Shown here one piece after another: positions 57,594 through 64,000 of a DNA stretch of 64,000 nucleotides. The notes under the pieces were generated by a model. That model was not told the DNA's origin, did no database searches, and worked only from the letters and a program-made list of their open reading frames with translations. A program made the translations under genes and the position numbers. Each line of letters starts with the position of its first letter. Within the stretch, counting starts at the first letter, position 1. The DNA is from CALHVX01 sp039198065 (GTDB taxonomy: Bacteria; Pseudomonadota; Gammaproteobacteria; Pseudomonadales; Azotimanducaceae): positions 1 through 64,000 of the forward strand of contig JBCCTU010000009.1 of NCBI GenBank assembly GCA_039198065.1, in the 5' to 3' direction.

Positions 57594-58604
57594 ATGGTTC
57601 GGGTCGGCATCAATGGGTTCGGACGCATTGGACGCCAGGTCCTCCGGGTGCTTGCAAACCATCCCGCGCTCGATGTCGTACACATCAATGAACTGGGCGG
57701 TGATCTGCCCGCGGCGGCGCATCTGCTTGAATTCGACAGCATTCAAGGTCGCTCCGCCGAGCCGGTGACGATTGAGGATGAGCACCTGCGCATCGGTCGC
57801 CAGCGAGTCAGCTTCTCTCGCAACGCCGAAATCGAGGCGACCCGTTGGCGGACGCGAGGCGTGGATCTCGTGATCGAGTGCACGGGGGCGTTCAAAACCA
57901 CACCGGCTCTCACGCCGTACCTCGACGGGGGCGTGGCCAAGGTGGTTGTTGGCTGCCCGGTCAAAGACGGACCCTTGAATGTGGTGATGGGCGTTAACGA
58001 CGATCGCTACGATCAACACCGGCACCACATCGTCACCGCGGCGTCCTGCACCACCAACTGCATCGCGCCGGTCATCAAGGTTGTACATGAGGCTTTCGGG
58101 ATTCGCCACGGCTCGATCACGTCAATCCACGACGTCACCAGTACTCAACGGGTGCTCGACAACTTCCATAAAGATCTTCGCCGTGCGCGGGCCAGCGGTA
58201 CGTCCTTGATTCCGACGACCACGGGCTCGGCCACGGCGATCGCTGAGATTTTTCCTGAGCTTCGCGGTCGCCTCGACGGCCATGCGGTGCGGGTGCCGGT
58301 GACCAACGCCTCGCTGACTGATCTGGTCCTGGAGGTCGAGAAACCGACAACGGCAGCCGAAGTAAACGCTCGGTTAGCGGAAGCGGCTGCAGGCCCGCTT
58401 AAGGGGATTCTGGGCTACGAAGAACGGCCGCTGGTCTCCGTAGACTACGTCGGCGATCCGCGCTCGTCAGTGGTTGATGCACCGTCGACCCTGGTCGTGA
58501 GTGACACCCAGGTAAAGGTGTACGCCTGGTACGACAACGAGTTCGGCTACGCCAACCGTCTGGCCGAGCTGGCTGCCCGGGTTGCGGGATCGCTGCCCTC
58601 ATGA
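57594..58604 (+). CDS. gapdh: Glyceraldehyde-3-phosphate dehydrogenase, ArsJ-associated
   Basis: 336 aa from ATG 57594 with AAGGGG 5 nt upstream; the long open frame before it is not conserved. NAD-binding 'VRVGINGFGRIGRQVLRVL', catalytic Cys152 in 'TAASCTTNCIAPV' and 'YAWYDNEFGYANRL' at the C-terminus. The stop overlaps the arsJ start by 4 nt. In arsenic islands this enzyme uses arsenate in place of phosphate to make 1-arseno-3-phosphoglycerate, which ArsJ exports. This cluster association, rather than any residue, is the basis for the arsenic role. Confidence 0.92.
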   Translation: MVRVGINGFGRIGRQVLRVLANHPALDVVHINELGGDLPAAAHLLEFDSIQGRSAEPVTIEDEHLRIGRQRVSFSRNAEIEATRWRTRGVDLVIECTGAFKTTPALTPYLDGGVAKVVVGCPVKDGPLNVVMGVNDDRYDQHRHHIVTAASCTTNCIAPVIKVVHEAFGIRHGSITSIHDVTSTQRVLDNFHKDLRRARASGTSLIPTTTGSATAIAEIFPELRGRLDGHAVRVPVTNASLTDLVLEVEKPTTAAEVNARLAEAAAGPLKGILGYEERPLVSVDYVGDPRSSVVDAPSTLVVSDTQVKVYAWYDNEFGYANRLAELAARVAGSLPS

Positions 58605-59866
58605 GCCAGGCGTCGCTTGCGCGCTATGCCGTGGTGACGGGCAGTTACTGGTCGTTCACGCTTACCGACGGCGCCCTGCGAATGCTCGTCGTTCTGTACT
58701 TTCACCAGCTGGGTTACTCGCCATTGCAGGTGGCTCTGCTGTTCGTGCTCTACGAGTTGTTCAGCATCCTAACCAATCTTCTGGGCGGCTGGCTCGGAGC
58801 ACGGATTGGCCTCGTAGCAACGCTGGTTCTCGGGCTTAGTCTGCAGGTGGTTGCGTTGTTGGCGTTGACCGTGGACGACGCCTGGCTGACCGTGCCCTAC
58901 GTGATGTGCGCTCAGGCGCTGTCGGGAGTTGCCAAAGACCTCAGCAAGATGAGCGCTAAGAGTAGCGTTAAGCGCCTCGTTGAGGACGGTGATCAGCACC
59001 AGCTGTATCGCTGGGTCGCGATCCTCACGGGCTCCAAGAACACGCTCAAGGGCATAGGCTTTTTCGTCGGTGGGGCACTGCTGGCTGTGGTCGGCTTTCG
59101 TAGCGCGCTGCTGTTGCTGGCGGCGCTGGTTGGCGCTGTCGCTGTAGGCGCTTGGTGGACGCTCGGTCGCGACCCTGACCGGGTGAGTTTCGAACCGAAG
59201 TTTCGCGATCTGTTCAGCAAGAGTGCGGCGATAAACCGCCTCTCCGCTGCACGGCTGTTTCTCTTTGGGGCCCGCGACATCTGGTTCGTTGTCGCGGTAC
59301 CCGTCTACCTGCAGACCGTGCTTGGGTGGACGCCGACGGCGGTGGGGGCGTTGCTCGCACTCTGGGTCATGCTCTACGGCGTCGTGCAGGGCAGTGCGCC
59401 CTGGATCACGCGCTCGAGCGGCGGCGGGCGCGGGAATGGCTCGGCGCAACCGGGGCGCCAGCTCGCCGGCTGGGGAGGCGCACTCTGCGCGGTTACCGCG
59501 GTACTCCTGATCGCCGAGGTGCTCGTGCCGGCTGCAACGCCGCTGCTGCGCGGCAGCGTTCTCGTATTGGGGTTACTGCTCTTCGGTGCCACGTTCGCCG
59601 TTAACTCGGCGCTGCATTCCTATCTCGTTGTCGCCTACGCCGAGGCCGACTCCGTTGCCCTCGACGTCGGCTTTTACTACATGTCGAACGCAGCCGGACG
59701 GCTTACCGGCACGCTGCTGTCTGGTGGCCTCTATCAGTTAGCCGGGTTGCCCGCTTGCCTGCTCGGGACCCTCCTGTTTCTGGGGGCGGCGAGCCTGATC
59801 GCGCGGCTGCTGCCGCCCGTTGGCACGCCGGTCGCGCCGTCGCCGGAGCTCCGGCTTCATGGCTGA
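58601..59866 (+). CDS. arsJ: Organo-arsenical efflux MFS transporter ArsJ
   Basis: 421 aa, 11-12 helices. Matches ArsJ closely at the N-terminus ('YWSFTLTDGALRMLVVLYFH', 'GYSPLQVALLFVLYELF') and in 'LSGVAKDLSKMSAKSSVK'. Exports 1-arseno-3-phosphoglycerate, which falls apart to arsenate outside. Overlaps the gapdh stop by 4 nt (ATGA) and its own end overlaps ureD by 8 nt, so arsenic resistance and urease genes share a transcript. No arsR, arsC or acr3 in the window. Confidence 0.94.
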   Translation: MSQASLARYAVVTGSYWSFTLTDGALRMLVVLYFHQLGYSPLQVALLFVLYELFSILTNLLGGWLGARIGLVATLVLGLSLQVVALLALTVDDAWLTVPYVMCAQALSGVAKDLSKMSAKSSVKRLVEDGDQHQLYRWVAILTGSKNTLKGIGFFVGGALLAVVGFRSALLLLAALVGAVAVGAWWTLGRDPDRVSFEPKFRDLFSKSAAINRLSAARLFLFGARDIWFVVAVPVYLQTVLGWTPTAVGALLALWVMLYGVVQGSAPWITRSSGGGRGNGSAQPGRQLAGWGGALCAVTAVLLIAEVLVPAATPLLRGSVLVLGLLLFGATFAVNSALHSYLVVAYAEADSVALDVGFYYMSNAAGRLTGTLLSGGLYQLAGLPACLLGTLLFLGAASLIARLLPPVGTPVAPSPELRLHG

Positions 59867-60731
59867 GCCCAGCACTCCCGAGCGCCAACGGCCGATGCGC
59901 CACTGGCCCGCGCAGTTGCGGTTAGCGTTTGAGGCGAGCGCTCGCCGCACCCTGATGAGACGCCTGGGTGCCCATGGTCCGCTGTACGTCCAGCGGCCGT
60001 TTTACCCGGAAGGCGAGACCTGTCATACGATCCTGCTGCATCCACCCGGCGGGGTCGCCGGTGGTGATGAGCTGTGCATCGATGTCTCCGCCGGACCCCA
60101 AAGCAAGAGCCTTATCACCACTCCAGCGGCAACCAAGTTTTACCGCAGCAACGGTTTTGATGCCGGCTGCGAGCAACAACTCAGGCTCGCGGCTGGTGCG
60201 TGCTGCGAGTGGTTGCCGCTTGAGAACCTGGTATTCGACGGTGCTCGCGTGCGCAGCAGGCTTCGGGTCGAGCTGGCCGCGGGGGCCCGGTTCCTGGGTC
60301 AGGAGGTCTGGGGTTTGGGCCGTCCCGCCCGCGGCGAACGGTTTGAATGCGGTCAGCTTGCACAACGCTTTCAGTTGACCGTTGCGGGTCGACCGCTGCT
60401 GACGGAGCAGCTGGTGCTTGATGGCGGCGACGTGTTGGCTCGGTCTCCCTGGGGGCTGAACGGTCAGGACGCGTTCGGTGCGCTCTACGCCTACCCCGTC
60501 GATCGAGAGTTCGCGACGGCGCAGGCGCGACGGGACGGTGCAGCCCAGGCCTGGGGTGCGCGGTCGTGCGGCACGCGTATTGCTCAGAGTTGGGTGGATG
60601 AGTTATTGATCGTTCGCGGGACGAGCACCAGTCTCGAAGCGCTCAGACGATGCCTTGAGCGGGAGTGGGTCGCGCTGCGGCCGCACGTCATCGGTCTATC
60701 GGCCATGCGACCGCGAATCTGGAACACCTGA
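59859..60731 (+). CDS. ureD: Urease accessory protein UreD
   Basis: 290 aa from ATG 59859, overlapping the arsJ end. UreD signatures: 'LHPPGGVAGGDELCIDVSAG', 'ITTPAATKFYRSNG' and 'EWLPLENLVFDGARVRSRL'. UreD (UreH) is the scaffold that binds apo-urease with UreF and UreG and channels nickel and CO2 to the active site. Confidence 0.94.
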   Translation: MAEPSTPERQRPMRHWPAQLRLAFEASARRTLMRRLGAHGPLYVQRPFYPEGETCHTILLHPPGGVAGGDELCIDVSAGPQSKSLITTPAATKFYRSNGFDAGCEQQLRLAAGACCEWLPLENLVFDGARVRSRLRVELAAGARFLGQEVWGLGRPARGERFECGQLAQRFQLTVAGRPLLTEQLVLDGGDVLARSPWGLNGQDAFGALYAYPVDREFATAQARRDGAAQAWGARSCGTRIAQSWVDELLIVRGTSTSLEALRRCLEREWVALRPHVIGLSAMRPRIWNT

Positions 60732-60782
60732 GCGACGCCTGGACTGCCGCCCCGAGAGCTATGGAACACCATTAGGATCACT

Positions 60783-61085
60783 ATGGACTTGTCGCCGAGA
60801 GATAAAGATAAGCTGCTCATCTACGTTGCAGCCGAGGTTGCAGAGAAACGACGCGCTCGCGGCGTCAAGCTCAACTATCCCGAGGCCGTCGCGCTGATCA
60901 GCGCGGCGATCATGGAGGGAGCCCGGGACGGTCGCAGCGTTCAGGATCTTATGCAGTTTGGCACCACGCTCCTGACCCGGGACGACGTCATGGAGGGGAT
61001 CGCCGAGCTGGTCGACGAAGTACAGGTCGAGGCGACCTTTCCCGATGGGACCAAGCTGGTTACCGTGCACCAGCCGATCCTCTGA
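60783..61085 (+). CDS. ureA: Urease subunit gamma
   Basis: 100 aa, the standard length. 'LSPRDKDKLLIYVAAEVAEK', 'KLNYPEAVALISAAIMEGAR' and 'TFPDGTKLVTVHQPI' are the family segments. Structural subunit of the (alpha-beta-gamma)3 enzyme. Confidence 0.97.
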   Translation: MDLSPRDKDKLLIYVAAEVAEKRRARGVKLNYPEAVALISAAIMEGARDGRSVQDLMQFGTTLLTRDDVMEGIAELVDEVQVEATFPDGTKLVTVHQPIL

Positions 61086-61150
61086 TCACAGCGGTCGAGC
61101 GCTAAGCGCGAAAAGCGCTGTGATGCACGACGAAAACCAAGGATGACGCA

Positions 61151-61468
61151 ATGATTCCCGGCGAATGGTTTCTTGAACCGGATGACATTGAACTCAACGC
61201 CGGTCTGCCCGTGACGGAGCTGACCGTGGCGAACACGGGGGATCGCCCGATTCAGGTGGGGTCGCATTATCACTTCGCTGAAACCAATCCGGCGCTCAGC
61301 TTCGACCGCGCGCTTGCTCGGGGCCAACGGCTGGATATCCCTGCGGGAACCGCGGTGCGTTTTGAGCCGGGGCAGACCCGCACGGTCTCACTCGTGCCGT
61401 TTGCTGGCGCGCGCGAAGTGTACGGCTTTCGCGGCGCAGTCATGGGTCCTCTGGAGACCGATCGATGA
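61151..61468 (+). CDS. ureB: Urease subunit beta
   Basis: 105 aa. 'MIPGEWFLEPDDIELNAG', 'VGSHYHFAETNPALSFDR', 'AGTAVRFEPGQTRTVSLVPF'. Overlaps ureC by 4 nt (ATGA). The 65-nt gap before it contains no feature beyond a GC-rich stretch. Confidence 0.97.
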   Translation: MIPGEWFLEPDDIELNAGLPVTELTVANTGDRPIQVGSHYHFAETNPALSFDRALARGQRLDIPAGTAVRFEPGQTRTVSLVPFAGAREVYGFRGAVMGPLETDR

Positions 61469-63168
61469 GTCGCATCAGCCGGCAGGCTTATGCAGACATG
61501 TTTGGGCCCACGACCGGAGACCGGGTGCGCCTTGGCGATACGGAACTAATCGTTGAGGTAGAGCGTGACTTCACGACCTTCGGCGATGAGATCAAGTTCG
61601 GTGGCGGCAAGGTGATTCGCGACGGCATGGGGCAGAGTCAGTTGCCAAGTGCCGAGACGGTCGATCTCGTTATTACCAACGCACTGGTCATCGATCACTG
61701 GGGTATCGTCAAAGCCGATATCGGGATCAAAGACGGACGCATCCAGCACATCGGCAAAGGCGGTAACCCGGATACGCAGGCTGGTGTCGAATTTGCCGTA
61801 GGTCCGGGCACTGAAGTGATTGCCGGTGAGGGCATGATCGTCACCGCCGGTGGTATCGACGCGCACATTCATCTGATCTGTCCGCAGCAGATCGAAGAGG
61901 CGCTCATGTCCGGGGTGACGACCATGTTGGGTGGCGGGACCGGGCCGGCGACGGGAACGAATGCAACCACGGCGACCCCTGGGCCCTGGAACCTGGGTCT
62001 GATGCTTCGCGCCCTCGACGCGTTTCCGATGAATATGGGGCTGCTTGGCAAGGGCAACGCCAGTCGCCCCGAGGCGTTGCGCGAACAGGTGCACGCCGGT
62101 GCCATTGGCCTCAAGCTGCACGAAGACTGGGGCACGACACCGGCGGCCATTGACTGCTGTCTTGGCGTAGCGGAAGCAGAAGACATACAGGTAGCGATTC
62201 ACACCGACACGTTGAATGAATCCGGTTTTGTGGAGGACACGCTGGCAGCCTTCAAAGGCCGCTCGATCCACACCTACCACACCGAGGGAGCCGGTGGTGG
62301 TCACGCGCCGGACATCATCCGCGCCTGCGGCGAGGCGCACGTACTCCCGTCTTCAACAAATCCGACGCGACCGTACACGATCAACACCATTGATGAGCAT
62401 CTCGACATGCTCATGGTGTGTCATCACCTGGATCCGAAAATCCCAGAAGATGTGGCGTTTGCCGAATCGCGCATTCGTAAAGAAACGATCGCCGCCGAGG
62501 ACATCCTGCACGACCTTGGCGCGTTTTCCATGATCGCCTCCGACTCCCAGGCCATGGGTCGAGTCGGTGAGGTGATCTGCCGCACCTGGCAAACGGCGCA
62601 TAAGATGAAGGTCCAGCGCGGACCCTTAGCGCAGGATTCCGATCGCGCCGATAACTTTCGCGTCCGGCGTTACATCGCCAAGTACACGATTAACCCGGCG
62701 TTGACCCACGGCATCGCCCACGAGGTGGGTTCGGTCGAGGTGGGCAAGCTTGCGGACCTGGTGCTGTGGAAGCCCGGGTTCTTCGGTATCAAGCCGTCGC
62801 TAATCCTGAAGGGCGGCATGATTGCCGCGGCAGCCATGGGCGATCCGAACGCCTCGATCCCAACACCGCAGCCGGTTCATTACCGTCCCATGTTCGGTGC
62901 GTTTGCCGGTGCCCGGCATCAGACCTCGTTGACCTTCGTATCCACCGCGGCGCTCAACGCCGGTGTCGGGGACCGTCTGGGTCTCGCGAAGCGGCTGAGT
63001 GCGGTACAGCACGTGCGCGGCGTTCGGAAGCAGGACATGGTGTTAAACGACGCGATGCCGGACGTCCGCGTGGATCCGGAAACCTACGAAGTGCGTGCTG
63101 ACGGCGAGTTGCTGACCTGTGAGCCGGCCCAAGTGCTGCCTCTGGCTCAGCGCTACAGCCTGTTTTAG
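61465..63168 (+). CDS. ureC: Urease subunit alpha (catalytic)
   Basis: 567 aa, the family length, and numbering equals that of the Klebsiella enzyme. Nickel ligands H134 and H136 ('AHIHLICPQQ'), carbamylated K217 ('GAIGLKLHEDWG'), H246, H272 and D360 ('IASDSQAMGRVGEV') are all present, as are the mobile-flap C319 and H320 ('LMVCHHLDPK'). Hydrolyses urea to ammonia and carbamate in the cytoplasm. Complete and apparently functional. Confidence 0.98.
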   Translation: MSRISRQAYADMFGPTTGDRVRLGDTELIVEVERDFTTFGDEIKFGGGKVIRDGMGQSQLPSAETVDLVITNALVIDHWGIVKADIGIKDGRIQHIGKGGNPDTQAGVEFAVGPGTEVIAGEGMIVTAGGIDAHIHLICPQQIEEALMSGVTTMLGGGTGPATGTNATTATPGPWNLGLMLRALDAFPMNMGLLGKGNASRPEALREQVHAGAIGLKLHEDWGTTPAAIDCCLGVAEAEDIQVAIHTDTLNESGFVEDTLAAFKGRSIHTYHTEGAGGGHAPDIIRACGEAHVLPSSTNPTRPYTINTIDEHLDMLMVCHHLDPKIPEDVAFAESRIRKETIAAEDILHDLGAFSMIASDSQAMGRVGEVICRTWQTAHKMKVQRGPLAQDSDRADNFRVRRYIAKYTINPALTHGIAHEVGSVEVGKLADLVLWKPGFFGIKPSLILKGGMIAAAAMGDPNASIPTPQPVHYRPMFGAFAGARHQTSLTFVSTAALNAGVGDRLGLAKRLSAVQHVRGVRKQDMVLNDAMPDVRVDPETYEVRADGELLTCEPAQVLPLAQRYSLF

Positions 63169-63177
63169 CGTCCTCCG

Positions 63178-63633
63178 ATGCGAATTTTTGATCACCTGGT
63201 GGATTCTCCGTCGCGGCTTGGCGATGACCTCGGGTGTGAAGTCGAACTGTCATTCAGCGACCGGCAACGCAGCAGGTTACGGGTTTCCCTCGGCTGCGGC
63301 GGAGCCGTCGGAATCAGCGTCCCGCGCGGGACGATTTTGCGTGACGGGCAGTGGCTCGGGAGTTCGGACGAGCACCTGTTGCAGGTACGCGCCGCACCAG
63401 AGTCCGTCAGTATTGTTCATGCGTCCGAACCACTCGGTCTGGCCCGCGCGGCGTACCACCTGGGCAATCGGCACGTCTGGGTGCAGCTCGGATCGGACTG
63501 GCTCTGCTACCTTGCCGATCCGGTGCTGGATCAGATGCTCGTGCAGCTTGGGTACGACGTCAGCCACGGCGAGCAGCCTTTCGAACCCGAAGCCGGTGCC
63601 TACGCGAGCCATGGACACGCCCATGGCCATTAG
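63178..63633 (+). CDS. ureE: Urease accessory nickel-delivery protein UreE
   Basis: 151 aa. The peptide-binding N-domain is followed by the metal domain 'RAAYHLGNRHVWVQLG' and 'DQMLVQLGYDVSHGEQPFEP'. The C-terminal tail is a short His-rich HGHAHGH, shorter than in Klebsiella. Delivers nickel to the UreDFG complex. 9 nt after ureC. Confidence 0.95.
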   Translation: MRIFDHLVDSPSRLGDDLGCEVELSFSDRQRSRLRVSLGCGGAVGISVPRGTILRDGQWLGSSDEHLLQVRAAPESVSIVHASEPLGLARAAYHLGNRHVWVQLGSDWLCYLADPVLDQMLVQLGYDVSHGEQPFEPEAGAYASHGHAHGH

Positions 63634-64000
63634 CGGGCTGTCCCGCCAGGCGCGGCTCTGGCAGCTGGTGAGCCCGGCGCTCCCGGTCGGCGGCTACAGC
63701 TACTCCCAGGGTCTCGAAACGGCCATCAGTTTCGGTTGGCTCTGCGATGAGGAAAGCGCCGTAGCATGGATTCTCGGGGCTGGTGAACGATTGCTTGGCA
63801 GCAACGACCTTCCGTATCTGGCGGCGATGCTCGATGCGTTGGCGTCGACGCCGGAGCGGCTCGGGGATCTGGACGTAGCGCTCATTGCGACCCGGGAAAC
63901 CTACGAGCTGCGACTCGAAGATCGACAGCTTGGATCGGCATTGCTTCGCCTGCTCCGTTCGCTCGTGGAATCCGGAGCGCTTCAAGCCCCGGCCCGAAGC
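63611..64000 (+). CDS. ureF: Urease accessory protein UreF (partial, runs off right edge)
   Basis: 130 codons visible from ATG 63611 (ATG 63623 also possible), overlapping the ureE end. 'SPALPVGGYSYSQGLE' is the UreF N-terminal signature. Works with UreD and UreG in urease activation; ureG presumably follows outside the window. Confidence 0.93.
   Translation, partial: MDTPMAISGLSRQARLWQLVSPALPVGGYSYSQGLETAISFGWLCDEESAVAWILGAGERLLGSNDLPYLAAMLDALASTPERLGDLDVALIATRETYELRLEDRQLGSALLRLLRSLVESGALQAPARS

Overview
The window reads as a chromosomal segment of a high-GC, Gram-negative, probably free-living or marine gammaproteobacterium-like organism. Evidence for this is two TonB-dependent receptors, a BamA/TamA-type outer-membrane protein, cytochrome bd, a periplasmic TTQ amine dehydrogenase and bacterial-type urease. 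The taxonomic placement is inference from gene content; there is no rRNA in the window. I saw no tRNA, rRNA, CRISPR array, insertion sequence or phage gene.

Layout. (a) 1-10.9 kb, minus strand: one apparent operon, read right to left, with a TonB-dependent receptor, two alpha/beta-hydrolase-like proteins, a HupE/UreJ-like membrane protein, a free carrier protein and two NRPS proteins; the last runs off the left edge. It looks like a peptide metallophore locus. The first NRPS has an adenylation domain interrupted by a complete PP-loop (amidotransferase-like) domain. (b) 11-33.4 kb: catabolic and lipid genes on both strands. These are acyl-CoA dehydrogenases, enoyl-CoA hydratases, SDRs, thiolase, thioesterase, flavin oxidoreductases, GST, aldo-keto reductase, a CmcJ-like oxygenase with a LysR regulator, a reductive-dehalogenase-like iron-sulfur protein, PlsC, a condensation-like acyltransferase and a KstD-like flavoprotein. 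A second TonB receptor follows at 33.8-36.3 kb. (c) 36.4-47 kb: NikR with a nickel permease, several membrane proteins, a tetraheme cytochrome with a ferric-reductase-like partner, TatD, and a cluster of ureidoglycolate lyase, a peroxiredoxin-like protein that I read as a selenoprotein (in-frame UGA with a SECIS-like hairpin) and an NhaC-type antiporter with an abnormal start and a premature stop. (d) 47-55.8 kb: cytochrome bd oxidase with a GbsR/MarR regulator, an iron-type binding protein, a mauBEDA-type amine dehydrogenase operon with a monoheme cytochrome, and ferredoxin-NADP reductase. (e) 55.9-64 kb: PhyH-type dioxygenase, phosphoribosyltransferase, a GAPDH-ArsJ arsenate detoxification pair that runs directly into the urease genes ureD-A-B-C-E-F (ureF is cut by the right edge).

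How it fits together. Nickel recurs: urease needs it, NikR and a NicO/UreH-type permease manage it, and the HupE-like protein in the NRPS operon may handle it or another metal. Ureidoglycolate lyase releases urea, which urease can split. Gap-ArsJ would export arsenate as an organo-arsenical. The amine dehydrogenase, cytochrome bd and tetraheme cytochrome feed or drain the respiratory chain. The two items most worth following up are the interrupted NRPS adenylation domain and the selenoprotein.
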